Shown here: positions 48,257-58,322 of the stretch, in pieces
Numbering within the stretch: the first letter of the stretch is position 1
How the letters are laid out: every line of letters begins with the position of its first letter
Source: Sulfitobacter pontiacus
GTDB taxonomy: Bacteria > Pseudomonadota > Alphaproteobacteria > Rhodobacterales > Rhodobacteraceae
Length of the DNA: 64,000 nt
Assembly: GCF_040790665.1 (NCBI RefSeq)
Contig: NZ_CP160849.1
Coordinates: forward strand, 186,001-250,000
Reading direction: 5' to 3'
Made by a program: the position numbers and the translations under genes
The notes under the pieces: model-generated
Told to the model about the DNA's origin: nothing
Databases searched by the model: none
The model's input: only the letters and a program-made list of their open reading frames with translations

Positions 48257-48862
48257 CTAGCTTTCGTCTTTTTCCAAACCATAGGTCTGGAACAGCCGCC
48301 CTTGCGTCATGAAAAACACAAACACCGCCGCCGTCAGCCCGAATGTCTTGAAATACACCCAAGTCTCGGTGCTGGCAAAGCGCCAGATCAGCTCGTTCGC
48401 GAGCGCCAGACCGAAAAAGCACAGCATCAGCCGTTTGGTCAGGATCATCCAGCCGGCGTCATTCAGAGGCATCATCTCTTCCATCACGAACTTGAGATAG
48501 GATTGCCCCCGCGCCAGACCGATCGCCAGCAGCACTGCAAACAAAAGGTAGATGGCGGTCGGCTTCATTTTAAAGAACCTCTCGTCATTCAGCCAAACCG
48601 ACAGGCCCCCGAACAGTGTTACCAGAATGACTGTGGCAACCTGCATGCGGCTGATCTTGCCCGTCAGCGCCCACAGCGCGCCCGTCGACAGGATCAACAG
48701 CGGCACGAAGGCCGCCGTCACCACGATAAAGCCGCTGTAGTCGGTGCCCCACAGGGTGAAGGTCTCGTCCTTGAAGCGCAGATAGGCGACAAAGAATATC
48801 AGCACCGGCCCATATTCCAGCGCCGATTTGACGAAAGGGTTTATCTCGCGTGTCGTGCTCAT
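48257..48862 (-). CDS. yciB: Inner-membrane septation protein YciB/IspZ
   Basis: 201-residue membrane protein with five or six hydrophobic segments and the family block LEYGPVLIFF near the start. In enterobacteria YciB supports envelope integrity and division, with partners in the elongasome and divisome. The ATG at 48862 follows GGAGA, 12 bp after the exporter gene. It is the last gene of a likely ftsY-exporter-yciB operon; relatives often keep yciB near ftsY. Confidence 0.9.
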   Translation of the reverse strand: MSTTREINPFVKSALEYGPVLIFFVAYLRFKDETFTLWGTDYSGFIVVTAAFVPLLILSTGALWALTGKISRMQVATVILVTLFGGLSVWLNDERFFKMKPTAIYLLFAVLLAIGLARGQSYLKFVMEEMMPLNDAGWMILTKRLMLCFFGLALANELIWRFASTETWVYFKTFGLTAAVFVFFMTQGRLFQTYGLEKDES

Positions 48863-48874
48863 CTTGCTCTCCAG

Positions 48875-49777
48875 TTATCCGCCCATTTCGACGATCACCG
48901 CGCCAAGCGCGATCAGCGCCATCAGGGCAATACGGCGCGGGCCTACGGTTTCTTTCAGCACCAACCATCCGATCAGCGCCGCAAACACGGTCGAGGTTTC
49001 ACGCAGCACGGCGGCCTCGCCCACTTTGTCCAGACGGGTCGCCAGCATGATCGAACCAAAGCTGAAAAAGGCGACAAAGCCACCCGCCACGCCACGGGTC
49101 ATCAACGGGCCAAGCTCGGGGCGATCCTCCATCCGCAGCCAGCGGCGCGCGGCGATCACGGGCATGACCAGCCCGTCGATCATGAAAAACCACGCCAGAA
49201 AGGTAAACGGGTTGTCCGTCGCGCGGATGCCATAGGCGTCGAACGTGGTATAAAGCGCCACGAAAAGCCCCGTCAGCACCGCCAGCCCAAGGGCCGCGTT
49301 CAGCGTATCGCGTTCGGACACGAGGTAGACAAAGTTATACAGCGCCAGCCCGAAGATGCCGGCCACCAGCACCGCAACGCCCAACCATTGCACGCCCGAA
49401 AAGCTCTCTCCAAAAATGAGGTAGGCGCCGATCACGGTGAACAAGGGCCCCGTGCCGCGCACGACAGGGTAGACGACCGTATAGGCCCCCTTGGTGTAGG
49501 CCCAGGCCTGTAACAGCTTGTACACAATATGGATCGCCCAAGCCCCGGCAAAAATGACCCACATATGGGGCTCGGGCCACGGCACGACAAACAGCGCAAA
49601 GGGTGCCGCCATCAGGCAATAGGAAAAGTCGATCGCCCCGCGGGTCAACCACGGATCATGCCGCCCTTTCTGAAGCGCGCCAAAAACAGCGTGCAGAAAA
49701 GCCGCGGCCAGCGCAAGCCAAAGCGCCGCTTGGTGCCCCGCTGCGGTGCCTTCAATTTGGCTGATCCATTCGGTCAT
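48875..49777 (-). CDS. EamA/DMT-family transporter
   Basis: 300-residue membrane protein with about ten hydrophobic segments in two EamA halves, containing GTGPLFTVIGAYLIFGE and the late LRETSTVFAALIGWLVLKE. The substrate is not known. It lies 22 bp after ftsY and 12 bp before yciB in the same direction, so co-transcription is likely. Confidence 0.88.
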   Translation of the reverse strand: MTEWISQIEGTAAGHQAALWLALAAAFLHAVFGALQKGRHDPWLTRGAIDFSYCLMAAPFALFVVPWPEPHMWVIFAGAWAIHIVYKLLQAWAYTKGAYTVVYPVVRGTGPLFTVIGAYLIFGESFSGVQWLGVAVLVAGIFGLALYNFVYLVSERDTLNAALGLAVLTGLFVALYTTFDAYGIRATDNPFTFLAWFFMIDGLVMPVIAARRWLRMEDRPELGPLMTRGVAGGFVAFFSFGSIMLATRLDKVGEAAVLRETSTVFAALIGWLVLKETVGPRRIALMALIALGAVIVEMGG

Positions 49778-49799
49778 GTCGCCGAACCTTTATGCTGCG

Positions 49800-50996
49800 T
49801 CACTGCGGGTCCAGCCCCATCAAGGCATCCGCAAACTCCTGCGGGTCAAAGGGCTGCAGATCGTCAATCTGTTCGCCGACGCCGATGGCGTGGATCGGCA
49901 GCCCGAACTTATCTGCAAGCGCCACCAGTACACCGCCCTTGGCCGTGCCATCCAGCTTGGTCATGACCAGACCGGAAACATCTGAAATTTCCTGAAAAAC
50001 CTTCACTTGGTTGAGCGCATTCTGCCCTGTCGTCGCATCCAGCACCAACAGAGTATTATGCGGCGCGCTTGGGTCTTTCTTGCGAATGACCCGCACGATC
50101 TTGGCCAGTTCTTCCATCAGGTCGCCGCGGTTCTGCAACCGTCCGGCCGTGTCAATCAGCAGCAGGTCAGCGCCGTCACGCTCCGCCTGCGTCATCGCGT
50201 CGAACGCAAGGCTCGCCGGGTCAGACCCCTGCCCTGCGGTCAACACCGGCACGTCGGCGCGGTCGCCCCAGACCTGCAATTGTTCGACGGCGGCCGCGCG
50301 AAATGTGTCACCGGCGGCGATCACGACGTTCTTGCCTGCGGCTTTGAACTGGCTGGCCAGCTTGCCGATTGTGGTCGTCTTGCCCGACCCGTTTACCCCC
50401 ACCACAAGCACCACCTGCGGTGTCTTGGCATAGATCGGCAAGGGCTTGGCAATCGGGTCCATGATCCGCGCGACCTCTGTCGCCATGAGGCGCTTGATCT
50501 CGTCCACAGACAGACGCTTGCCAAAGCGCCCCTCGGCCATATTCGCGGTGACGCGCAAGGCCGTATCCACGCCCATATCGGTCGAGATCAGCAGCTCTTC
50601 GAGCTGTTCGAGCATCTCGTCATCCAGCACACGCCGCACAACAGGGGCCGCGGCGCTGCGTCCCGTCAAGCGGCCCATCAGACCGGGCTTGGCCGGTGCA
50701 GGCTCGGGGGGGGCGGGCACCAGATCGGGGGCCACGGGGGTCATCGTCTCGCGCAGCGGCACGGGCGCGGGCGTATCCTCTTCATCCGCTGGCATCGGTG
50801 CGGGTTCATCATCCACCGCTTCGGGCAATGCTTGGGCCGCGGCCTGCGGCGCATCCATCACCTGATCGACGGGAACTTCATCCACCGTTTCAGGGGTATC
50901 CGTCGCCCCACCATCTTCGACAATCGCCTCAAGCCCCTCGTCGATCTTGGACGAGGATTTGAACATTTTGGATTTCAGCTTTTGAAAAAAGGCCAA
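49800..50996 (-). CDS. ftsY: Signal recognition particle receptor FtsY
   Basis: SRP-type GTPase that receives ribosome-SRP complexes at the inner membrane. The 398-residue protein has an acidic, alanine/proline-rich A region (about 10-100), the four-helix N domain, and the G domain with NGSGKTTT near 200, DTAGR near 280 and TKLDG near 343. I start at the TTG at 50996, which has GGAGA six bases upstream and opens the family-like AFFQKLKSKMFKSSSK. Start codons further upstream add non-family residues. It is divergent from the lytic transglycosylase gene. Confidence 0.95.
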   Translation of the reverse strand: MAFFQKLKSKMFKSSSKIDEGLEAIVEDGGATDTPETVDEVPVDQVMDAPQAAAQALPEAVDDEPAPMPADEEDTPAPVPLRETMTPVAPDLVPAPPEPAPAKPGLMGRLTGRSAAAPVVRRVLDDEMLEQLEELLISTDMGVDTALRVTANMAEGRFGKRLSVDEIKRLMATEVARIMDPIAKPLPIYAKTPQVVLVVGVNGSGKTTTIGKLASQFKAAGKNVVIAAGDTFRAAAVEQLQVWGDRADVPVLTAGQGSDPASLAFDAMTQAERDGADLLLIDTAGRLQNRGDLMEELAKIVRVIRKKDPSAPHNTLLVLDATTGQNALNQVKVFQEISDVSGLVMTKLDGTAKGGVLVALADKFGLPIHAIGVGEQIDDLQPFDPQEFADALMGLDPQ

Positions 50997-51107
50997 GCGC
51001 GCTCTCCGAATTGTCAGGCGTTTTCTATGATCTATAGGCTCGACCGGCGGGATGGAAGGGCGACAAGAGCAATTGACAGCAAGGGGCCCGTCGCGCACCA
51101 AGTCTGC

Positions 51108-51992
51108 ATGCGGTTTTTATGGGTGCTCTGGGTGATACTGATGGCAGGGGCGGCGCAGGCCGAGCCGGACCGACGCTACTGTTCCAGCACCAAATGGGGC
51201 CATGCCCACTGCATCCGCCCTGCGCATTTCGTGTATGACACGTGCAACGCGATCAAGGTCTTTTCCGAGCGGCACGGGCTGGATAGCGGATTTTTCGCGC
51301 GGCTCATCTGGCAAGAAAGCCGGTTTGACCAAAACGCCTTGAGCCATGCCAATGCGCGCGGCATTGCGCAGTTCATCCCCTCCACCGCAGCGCTGCGCGG
51401 GCTGAAAGACCCGTATAATCCAGCTGACGCACTGGAACACTCTGCCCAGTATCTGGCTGAAATGACGCAGAAATACGGGAACGAAGGGCTGGCCGCAATC
51501 GGCTATAATGGCGGCGAACGACGTGCAGAGGGGTTTCTGATCGGCAAAGGGCTCGCCCCCGAGACGGTCGCCTATGTCCCCATCATCACCGGTCTGGACG
51601 CCGAGCAATGGCGCGATGCCCCGCCCAAAACGCCCGATTTCCGGCTCTCAAAAACGCAAGCTTTCCTGCCCGCCTGCTACGAGATGGCACGCAATCGCCG
51701 GCTGACCGCCCTAAAGGTGACACCCCCTGCCCCGGTGATCAAACCCTGGGGCGTTCAGGTATCCTTCGGGACCAGCAAGGACCGCGCGCGGGATAAAGCC
51801 AATGCCCAGACAGCAAGCTGTCGCAGCGCGGTGAAAGGACGGCGTCTGGATTTCCTGTTCAAGAAAAACCGCGTGTCGCGCCGCAAGGGATTCTACTTTG
51901 GGCAATACGGCAACAACACCCGCACCGACGCCCAGCGCCTGTGCGACAGGATGCGCGCGACCGGGTGCACCTGCTTGGTGGTGCAAAACTAA
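51108..51992 (+). CDS. Secreted lytic transglycosylase with a C-terminal SPOR-like segment
   Basis: 294-residue protein with a signal peptide (1-18, ending AQA) and an SLT-type domain. IWQESRF supplies the catalytic glutamate (near 70), followed by ARGIAQFIPSTA and AIGYNGGERR. The C-terminal part (from about 210, WGVQVSFGTSKDRA) looks like a SPOR-type fold that would bind denuded glycan strands at septa. It cuts peptidoglycan to anhydro-muropeptides in the periplasm. The ribosome site is weak. The open frame running back to 50007 is antisense to ftsY and is not coding. Confidence 0.87.
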   Translation: MRFLWVLWVILMAGAAQAEPDRRYCSSTKWGHAHCIRPAHFVYDTCNAIKVFSERHGLDSGFFARLIWQESRFDQNALSHANARGIAQFIPSTAALRGLKDPYNPADALEHSAQYLAEMTQKYGNEGLAAIGYNGGERRAEGFLIGKGLAPETVAYVPIITGLDAEQWRDAPPKTPDFRLSKTQAFLPACYEMARNRRLTALKVTPPAPVIKPWGVQVSFGTSKDRARDKANAQTASCRSAVKGRRLDFLFKKNRVSRRKGFYFGQYGNNTRTDAQRLCDRMRATGCTCLVVQN

Positions 51993-52022
51993 TTCCCACT
52001 TTAAAGAGACGTCTATCCCGTT

Positions 52023-53735
52023 CTACACCTCGTCCGCGAAGTGTTTGATCACCAGGCGGATCGGGTTCGGCGCTGCCTGCCCCAACCCGCAGATAGAGGC
52101 ATCGACCATAGCGGTCGATAGCTCTTCCAGCAGTGGTTTATCCCAGCGGTCCGCCTGCATCAGCTTGACGGCTTTTTCGCAACCCACGCGACAGGGGGTG
52201 CATTGCCCGCAGCTTTCATCCTCGAAAAAACGCAGCATATTCAACGCTGCGGCCTTGGCGCTGTCTTGGTCCGACAGCACCACCACAGCGGCAGAGCCGA
52301 TGAAAGACCCGTGCGGCTGCAATGTATCAAAGTCGAGTGGTATGTCATCCATCGCGGCGGGCAGCAGCCCCGAGGATGGCCCACCCGGTTGATAGGCTTT
52401 GAGCCGGTGCCCGTCGGCCATGCCACCCGCAGCCTCGATGACATCGGTGATCGTGGATCCCGCAGGCAGCTCATACATTCCGGGTTTGGCAACGCGCCCC
52501 GATACCGAATAGCTGCGCAGCCCCTTGCGCCCATTCTTTTCCGTGCTGTTCAGCACCTCGGGCCCTTCGCGGCAGATGCGCGCCACCCAATGCAGGGTTT
52601 CAACGTTATGCACCAAGGTGGGCCGACCAAAGATACCCACCTGCGCCACATATGGGGGACGGTGCCGCGGCAGCCCACGCTTGCCCTCGATGCTTTCGAT
52701 CATCGCGGATTCTTCACCGCAGATATAAGCCCCCGCACCGCGCCGCAGATCAATGTATCCTGCGGGAACAATGCCTGCAGTCTCGAGCGCTGCAATCTCT
52801 GTCCGAAGGAGCGCGAGCACCTGCGGGTATTCGTCCCGCATGTAGAGGAACACTTTCTCTGCCTCTACGGCCCAGGCGGCGATCAGCATCCCCTCTAGGA
52901 AAAGATGTGGTACGCGTTCCAGGTACCAGCGATCCTTGAAGGTGCCGGGCTCCCCCTCATCGCCGTTGACCGCCATATAGCGCGGGCCCGCGTTATCCCG
53001 CACGAACCCCCATTTCTTACCCGACGGGAAACCGGCGCCGCCAAGACCGCGCAAACCAGCGTCGAGCAGGTTTTGCTGCACGTCCTCCCAATCGCCGTCA
53101 CGGCGCAGTTTCGTGAGCACCTCATACCCCCCGTCAGCGACATAGGCGTCGAAGGCTTCGTAATCGGGCATATGCACATGGGTATCGCCTGCCGCGATGA
53201 CCTGCTTCACCTTTTCCAGCGTTGCGTGGTCGACAAAGTTATGCCCGATCTCAAGCGCCGGTGCCGTATCACAACGCCCCATACAAGGCGCACGCACGAC
53301 ACGCACCTCTGACGCGTCCAACCCGTCTTCCAATGCGGCTTTCAACGCCTGCGCACCGGCCAATTCGCAGGACAGAGAATCGCAAATCCGTATGGTCAGC
53401 GCGGGCGGTGGTGCTTCCCCCTCTTTCACCACGTCAAAATGGGCATAGAACGTTGCGACTTCGTAAACTTCGGCCATGCTCATGCGCATTTCTTCAGCCA
53501 AAGCGCGCAGGTGCGCCGCAGAAAGATGCCCGAATTTATCTTGAATAAGATGCAAATGCTCGATCAGCAGATCGGCACGTCGCGGTTTATCCGCCAATAG
53601 GGCGCGCACCTCATCCCACGCGTCCTCTTGCAGCTGGCGACCCTTGGTGTGGCTGCGTCCCTTACCCTTGCCGGATTTCCACACACCTTTGCGCGGTGCG
53701 TTTGCATCTGAGGTATCATGATTATCCAACGCCAT
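52023..53735 (-). CDS. NAD-dependent formate dehydrogenase beta subunit (NuoE-NuoF fusion)
   Basis: 570-residue fusion. The N-terminal part is NuoE-like with a 2Fe-2S thioredoxin fold (CDSLSC and APCMGRCDTAP). A NuoF-like part follows, with the FMN loop LGGAGFPSGKKWG, the NADH loop GDEGEPGTFKDR and the 4Fe-4S motif SCGQCTPCRVGC. This matches Fdh1B of the tungsten/molybdenum formate dehydrogenases, which passes electrons to NAD. The alpha (catalytic) subunit usually lies next to it, but here both flanks are unrelated genes. A role with another partner is possible. Confidence 0.85.
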   Translation of the reverse strand: MALDNHDTSDANAPRKGVWKSGKGKGRSHTKGRQLQEDAWDEVRALLADKPRRADLLIEHLHLIQDKFGHLSAAHLRALAEEMRMSMAEVYEVATFYAHFDVVKEGEAPPPALTIRICDSLSCELAGAQALKAALEDGLDASEVRVVRAPCMGRCDTAPALEIGHNFVDHATLEKVKQVIAAGDTHVHMPDYEAFDAYVADGGYEVLTKLRRDGDWEDVQQNLLDAGLRGLGGAGFPSGKKWGFVRDNAGPRYMAVNGDEGEPGTFKDRWYLERVPHLFLEGMLIAAWAVEAEKVFLYMRDEYPQVLALLRTEIAALETAGIVPAGYIDLRRGAGAYICGEESAMIESIEGKRGLPRHRPPYVAQVGIFGRPTLVHNVETLHWVARICREGPEVLNSTEKNGRKGLRSYSVSGRVAKPGMYELPAGSTITDVIEAAGGMADGHRLKAYQPGGPSSGLLPAAMDDIPLDFDTLQPHGSFIGSAAVVVLSDQDSAKAAALNMLRFFEDESCGQCTPCRVGCEKAVKLMQADRWDKPLLEELSTAMVDASICGLGQAAPNPIRLVIKHFADEV

Positions 53736-53905
53736 CGGGCCGCCCTTTTGTATCGCTTGTGCATCACGCTATCAAAGCCGCATAAGCTTGCGCAGAGTAA
53801 AAGCGACCAATCCGCAGCAGTTTACGCGGTAGCTGCGGCGACCTAGGCCCTTTTTCACGCGCCGTTTCGCGTATAAGAAACACGCATCCCCAGCGGAGCC
53901 GCCCT

Positions 53906-54919
53906 ATGTTCTGGTACAGCATCGCCAGCCTGACCCCAGCGATATTTCTGTTGCTCGCCTGTCTACGCGGCGGCCCCTGGCCCCTGATCGCGCTGCTGTC
54001 GATCACTGTGGTCGTGTTTTTCCTTGATAGGCTATCTCGCCGGCTGCCAGTGCGAAACTCTTCGGGTCGTGCCCTAAGCCTGACACTGGGCGTTGTGCAT
54101 TTCACACTTTTACCCCTTGGGGTCTGGGCGCTAGGCGCAAGCGACACGTTGAACGTGACCGACAAGCTGTTGATTTATATCGGGCTTGGTCTGTTTCTTG
54201 GCCAGATCTCGAACTCCAACGCGCATGAGCTGATCCATGCCGCATCGAAATGGCCCCGACGGATCGGCACCGCAATTTATTGCAGCCTTTTGCACGGGCA
54301 TCACGTGTCGGCTCACCTGCGCGTGCATCACATCTACGTCGCAACGGAGCATGATCCGAATTCGGCCAGATTGGGCGAAGGCTTCTATACCTATGCCCTG
54401 CGCGCCCTAAAAGGCGAGTTTATGGCTGGGCTGCAGGCTGATACGCGGCAGCGGCGTGGAAAACGGCACCTGTTGTCACACCCTTATGTCACCTATGTCA
54501 CCGGTGCGTTGATCACCCTCGCCGTCAGCTTTGCAGTGGCCGGAGCGCGCGGGGTCGTTGCGATGCTGGCGCTGGCGGTCTATGCGCAAATGCAGCTGTT
54601 GCTGTCCGATTATGTGCAACACTATGGCCTGCGCCGCAAAACATCCGAAAATGGCAAGCCCGAGCCCGTGGGCCCGCAGCATAGTTGGAATGCGCCTGCG
54701 TGGTATTCCTCGGCGATGATGTTGAATGCGCCGCGCCATTCGGACCATCACATGCGCCCCTTGCGCGCCTTTCCGGCGCTGGAGCTGACACCGGGCACCA
54801 TGCCGATGCTGCCGCGGTCCCTTCCTGTAATGGCTGTGCTGGCGCTGGTCCCACCGCTGTGGCGTCGGGTGATGGACCGCCGTGTTGCGCGTTGGCAGAC
54901 GGTCCGCGATCAAGACTAG
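53906..54919 (+). CDS. AlkB-type membrane diiron oxygenase (alkane 1-monooxygenase family)
   Basis: 337-residue membrane protein with about five hydrophobic segments and the histidine boxes of integral diiron oxygenases. These are NAHELIHA (near 105), HGHHVSAHLRVHH (130-142), DYVQHYGLRR (near 233) and APRHSDHHMRP (near 274). The HYG and RHSDHH boxes favour alkane or aromatic side-chain hydroxylases over fatty-acid desaturases. It would need rubredoxin or ferredoxin as electron donor. No rubredoxin gene is adjacent; a 2Fe-2S ferredoxin gene lies 4 kb away. Confidence 0.85.
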   Translation: MFWYSIASLTPAIFLLLACLRGGPWPLIALLSITVVVFFLDRLSRRLPVRNSSGRALSLTLGVVHFTLLPLGVWALGASDTLNVTDKLLIYIGLGLFLGQISNSNAHELIHAASKWPRRIGTAIYCSLLHGHHVSAHLRVHHIYVATEHDPNSARLGEGFYTYALRALKGEFMAGLQADTRQRRGKRHLLSHPYVTYVTGALITLAVSFAVAGARGVVAMLALAVYAQMQLLLSDYVQHYGLRRKTSENGKPEPVGPQHSWNAPAWYSSAMMLNAPRHSDHHMRPLRAFPALELTPGTMPMLPRSLPVMAVLALVPPLWRRVMDRRVARWQTVRDQD

Positions 54920-54951
54920 ATCACGCGTCGGGTTTCTGGCACGCTGCGGCT

Positions 54952-55347
54952 ATGAAACAGCTTGCCCTGATCCTCGCCCTGACACAGGCCGCCCCTCTGG
55001 CCGCGCAATCCATGATGTCGGCGGCAGAATTTGACGCCTATACACGGGGCAAAACCCTGTTCTACGCCCAAAACGGAGAGACCTACGGTGCGGAGCGGTA
55101 TCTGAGCAACCGGCGCGTCGAATGGTCCTTTCTGGACGGTGAATGCAAGTCAGGCAGCTGGTACGAAGATGCGGGCAAAATTTGCTTTACCTATGACGAG
55201 AACCCGGCACCCCAGTGTTGGCGCTTTCGCGAAGGGGCGTCCGGATTGATCGCCCAGTTCGAAAACGACCCGACCACCACCGAGCTTTACGAGGCGCAAA
55301 ACAGCGGGCAGGATTTCACCTGCCTCGGCCCGAAGGTAGGGGTCTAA
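54952..55347 (+). CDS. Small secreted protein of unknown function
   Basis: 131-residue protein with a signal peptide (1-19, ending LAAQ) and four cysteines, in GECKSG, KICFTYD, PQCWRF and FTCLG, likely forming two periplasmic disulfides. I do not recognise a named domain; the WSF-then-CFTYD pattern resembles small exported proteins common in Rhodobacterales. It starts 32 bp after the oxygenase gene and converges on xseA with a three-base gap. Confidence 0.7.
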   Translation: MKQLALILALTQAAPLAAQSMMSAAEFDAYTRGKTLFYAQNGETYGAERYLSNRRVEWSFLDGECKSGSWYEDAGKICFTYDENPAPQCWRFREGASGLIAQFENDPTTTELYEAQNSGQDFTCLGPKVGV

Positions 55348-55350
55348 GAC

Positions 55351-56886
55351 CTAGAAGAGACTGCCTTGTTCGGGCGCTTTCTTGGGGGTCTTTTTGGGGG
55401 CCGCGCCGCCGCCGATCTTCATCTTGCCGTCGATAAATTCAATCTCGAGCGCCGAAGCATCCTGCGCCGCCTGCTTGGTTGTCACCACGCCCCCGTCGCC
55501 GCGTACCACGGCGTAGCCCCGTGCCAACGTCGATTTATAGCTCAGCATTTCATGCAGACGGTCAAGCCCTGCAATCTGTTTGTGCCAGCCTTGGGTCTGC
55601 CGTTGCCCGGCATCTGAAAGGCGCCGCGCAAGCGATTGAAAGGCTTCCTCTTTCCGCTTGCGGTCCTGCTCTAACGCGTCGGGGCGGAAACGGGCGATCA
55701 AACCTTCAAGACGGCGCTTTTGCTCGCGGCCCAATGCCTCGGGGCGGAAGCGATCGGCCAGGGCGGCCAGCCTGCGTTGCTCTGCCTGAAGGCTGCGGCG
55801 CAGGATGGCAGGGCGCAACGCGCCAGAGATGTCAGAGAGATGCACCTTGCGTTTCTGCACACCCGCGGTCAGCGCCGGACCCAGACGGGCGCCGCGCATA
55901 TCGAGCCGCTGGCGCGGACCATCAAGCAGGCTATCGGGCCGAGGCAAAGCGCGCGCCATGTCGCGCAACCGCTGGTCACGGCGCGCAAGGCCCTGGCTGA
56001 GCGCTTGGGTCATCCGTGCCTCCTGCCCGTCGAGCAGGGCGACAAGTTCATGGCGCACAGGCACCGCAAGCTCGGCTGCCGCCGTCGGCGTGGGCGCGCG
56101 CTTGTCAGAGACATAGTCGATCAGCGTGGTATCGGTTTCATGCCCCACCGCCGAAATCAGCGGAATGTCGGATGCTGCGGCAGCCCTCGCCACGATCTCT
56201 TCGTTGAACCCCCATAGATCCTCGACCGAACCGCCGCCGCGCGCCACAATCAACAGATCAGGCCGCGGCAAGGCTCCGCCCGGGGTCAGCGCGTTGAACC
56301 CCGCAATGGCGCGCGCGACTTCTGGCGCGCATTTCGCCCCCTGCACGGCGACGGGCCAGATCAGCACCTTGCGCGGAAACCGGTCGCGCAGACGGTGCAG
56401 GATATCGCGGATCACCGCCCCCGAGGGCGAGGTCACGACGCCGATCACCTCTGGCAGGTAGGGCAGCGGGCGTTTGCGTTCGGGGGCGAACAGCCCCTCG
56501 GCCGCCAGCGCCGCCTTGCGCTTTTCCAGCAACGCCATCAGCGCGCCCATGCCCGCGGGTTTGATATCCTCGATCACGATCTGGTATTTCGACTGCCCGC
56601 CAAAGGTGGTGATGCGCCCCGTGGCAATCACCTCCATCCCCTCTTCAGGTTGGGTTTCAAGCCGTGCTGACACGCCTTTCCAGATCACACCGGAAATAAC
56701 CGAACTGTCGTCCTTGAGATCAAGATAGATATGCCCTGAACGTGGCCGGCTGACACGCCCCACCTCGCCGCGAATCCGTACATGGCCGAATTCGCCCTCG
56801 ATCACCCGTTTGATCGCGCCCGAAAGCTCGGTCACGGTGAATTCGGGGCTGTTCCGCCCCTCGCGCGGGTCGTCGATCAGATCCAT
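55351..56886 (-). CDS. xseA: Exodeoxyribonuclease VII large subunit
   Basis: Nuclease subunit that degrades single-stranded DNA together with XseB. The 511-residue protein has an N-terminal OB-fold ([24 protein letters not shown]), the catalytic domain with [27 protein letters not shown] and [11 protein letters not shown], and a long C-terminal helical region rich in Arg and Gln (about 290-450). The chosen ATG at 56886 gives the family-like [10 protein letters not shown] start with AAAGA upstream. It is divergent from purD; xseB is not in the window. Confidence 0.95.
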   Translation of the reverse strand: MDLIDDPREGRNSPEFTVTELSGAIKRVIEGEFGHVRIRGEVGRVSRPRSGHIYLDLKDDSSVISGVIWKGVSARLETQPEEGMEVIATGRITTFGGQSKYQIVIEDIKPAGMGALMALLEKRKAALAAEGLFAPERKRPLPYLPEVIGVVTSPSGAVIRDILHRLRDRFPRKVLIWPVAVQGAKCAPEVARAIAGFNALTPGGALPRPDLLIVARGGGSVEDLWGFNEEIVARAAAASDIPLISAVGHETDTTLIDYVSDKRAPTPTAAAELAVPVRHELVALLDGQEARMTQALSQGLARRDQRLRDMARALPRPDSLLDGPRQRLDMRGARLGPALTAGVQKRKVHLSDISGALRPAILRRSLQAEQRRLAALADRFRPEALGREQKRRLEGLIARFRPDALEQDRKRKEEAFQSLARRLSDAGQRQTQGWHKQIAGLDRLHEMLSYKSTLARGYAVVRGDGGVVTTKQAAQDASALEIEFIDGKMKIGGGAAPKKTPKKAPEQGSLF

Positions 56887-56970
56887 CAGCGGTGTCTTTC
56901 CGTGTTTATCTTGTGTCGGGCTCAGTCCCAGCTTAGAACGCGCAGCAACCAAGGCCAAGGGAGTGCAACC

Positions 56971-58236
56971 ATGAACATCCTCATTCTGGGCAGCGGCGGG
57001 CGCGAACACAGCCTGGCCTGGGCCGTATTGCAAAATCCTAAATGCGACAAGCTGATCGTGGCACCGGGCAATGCCGGAATCGCCGCCATCGCGGATTGCG
57101 CCAGTTTCGACATCAACGACGGGGCGGCGGTGGTCGGTTTTGTCGACGAAAACAACATCGATTTCGTCATCATCGGGCCAGAAGCCCCTCTTGCTGCAGG
57201 CGTTGGCGATGATCTGCGCGCTGCCGGCGTATTGGTGTTTGGCCCGTCAAAAGCGGCCGCGGCGCTGGAAGCCTCCAAAGCCTTTACGAAAGAGATCTGC
57301 GACGCCGCAAACGCCCCCACTGCCGCCTATGGGCATTTCACCGACGCAGAGGCTGCGCGGGCCTATCTGGCCGACCACCCTGCCCCGATCGTGATCAAAG
57401 CCGACGGCCTTGCAGCCGGCAAAGGCGTGATCATCGCCGAAACCGATGCCGAGGCGCTGGCCGCCGTCGATACGATGTTCGACGGCACCTTCGGCGACGC
57501 GGGTGCAGAGGTGGTGATCGAAGAGTTTATGGACGGCGAAGAAGCGTCCTTCTTTGTTTTGTGTGACGGTGACACCGTGCTGCCGATCGGCACCGCCCAA
57601 GACCACAAACGCGTCGGCGACGGCGATACCGGCCCTAACACCGGCGGCATGGGGGCCTATTCGCCCGCGCCGGTGCTGACCGACGAGATCGCCGAACGTG
57701 CGTTGGCAGAAATCATCCGCCCGACCATGGCCGAAATGGCCAAGCGCGGCACGCCTTACCAAGGGGTGCTTTATGCCGGTTTGATGATCAAGGACGGTGC
57801 CCCCCGTCTGGTCGAATACAACGCCCGTTTTGGCGACCCTGAGTGTCAGGTCCTGATGATGCGTCTTGGCGCGCAGGCTTTTGACCTGATGCATGCCGCC
57901 GCGGAAGGGCGCCTGAACGAGGCCCGCGTGAACTGGGCCGACGATCACGCTGTCACCGTCGTCATGGCCGCGCAAGGCTATCCCGGAAGCTATGACAAGG
58001 GAAGCGTTATCAAAGGGTTGGATGCCCTCCCCGAAGACAGCCGCAACATGGTGTTCCATGCGGGTACCGCCAAGAAAGACGGGGCGATTACGGCCATCGG
58101 CGGACGGGTACTGAACGTCACGGCGCGCGGCGACACCCTGGCCGAGGCACAGGCACGCGCCTATGAGATGGTCGAGGCGATTGACTGGCCGGGCGGGTTC
58201 TACCGCCGCGATATCGGCTGGCGTGCGCTGTCCTGA
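56971..58236 (+). CDS. purD: Phosphoribosylamine--glycine ligase
   Basis: ATP-grasp enzyme of purine synthesis that joins phosphoribosylamine and glycine. The 421-residue protein opens with [17 protein letters not shown], has the [11 protein letters not shown] loop near 145 and the [11 protein letters not shown] block near 225, and ends in the usual small domain. The ATG at 56971 follows AAGGGAG; in-frame upstream codons are antisense to xseA. Dispersed repeat copy E lies just after it. Confidence 0.98.
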   Translation: MNILILGSGGREHSLAWAVLQNPKCDKLIVAPGNAGIAAIADCASFDINDGAAVVGFVDENNIDFVIIGPEAPLAAGVGDDLRAAGVLVFGPSKAAAALEASKAFTKEICDAANAPTAAYGHFTDAEAARAYLADHPAPIVIKADGLAAGKGVIIAETDAEALAAVDTMFDGTFGDAGAEVVIEEFMDGEEASFFVLCDGDTVLPIGTAQDHKRVGDGDTGPNTGGMGAYSPAPVLTDEIAERALAEIIRPTMAEMAKRGTPYQGVLYAGLMIKDGAPRLVEYNARFGDPECQVLMMRLGAQAFDLMHAAAEGRLNEARVNWADDHAVTVVMAAQGYPGSYDKGSVIKGLDALPEDSRNMVFHAGTAKKDGAITAIGGRVLNVTARGDTLAEAQARAYEMVEAIDWPGGFYRRDIGWRALS

Positions 58237-58263
58237 GGGCGCGGCCTGCTGGTCTGACGCGAT

Positions 58264-58311
58264 GAACCGGGGGCTCGCCCCCGGACCCCCAGGATTTCAA
58301 CCATTTGGAAG
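58264..58311 (-). repeat. Dispersed intergenic repeat, copy E (inverted)
   Basis: On the minus strand it reads CTTCCAAATGG, AAATCC, GGGGG and then the hairpin CCGGGGGC/GCCCCCGG (58267-58284). Head and tail match copies A and D. It lies between convergent purD and the FG-GAP gene, where the hairpin could also end transcripts. Confidence 0.55.
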
Positions 58312-58322
58312 CAGGTCTGTGT

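Noticed and set aside
50007..51107. Long plus-strand open frame leading into the lytic transglycosylase gene
   Set aside because: It is antisense to ftsY, rich in His, Arg and Gly with no domain. The transglycosylase has its own ATG and signal peptide at 51108.
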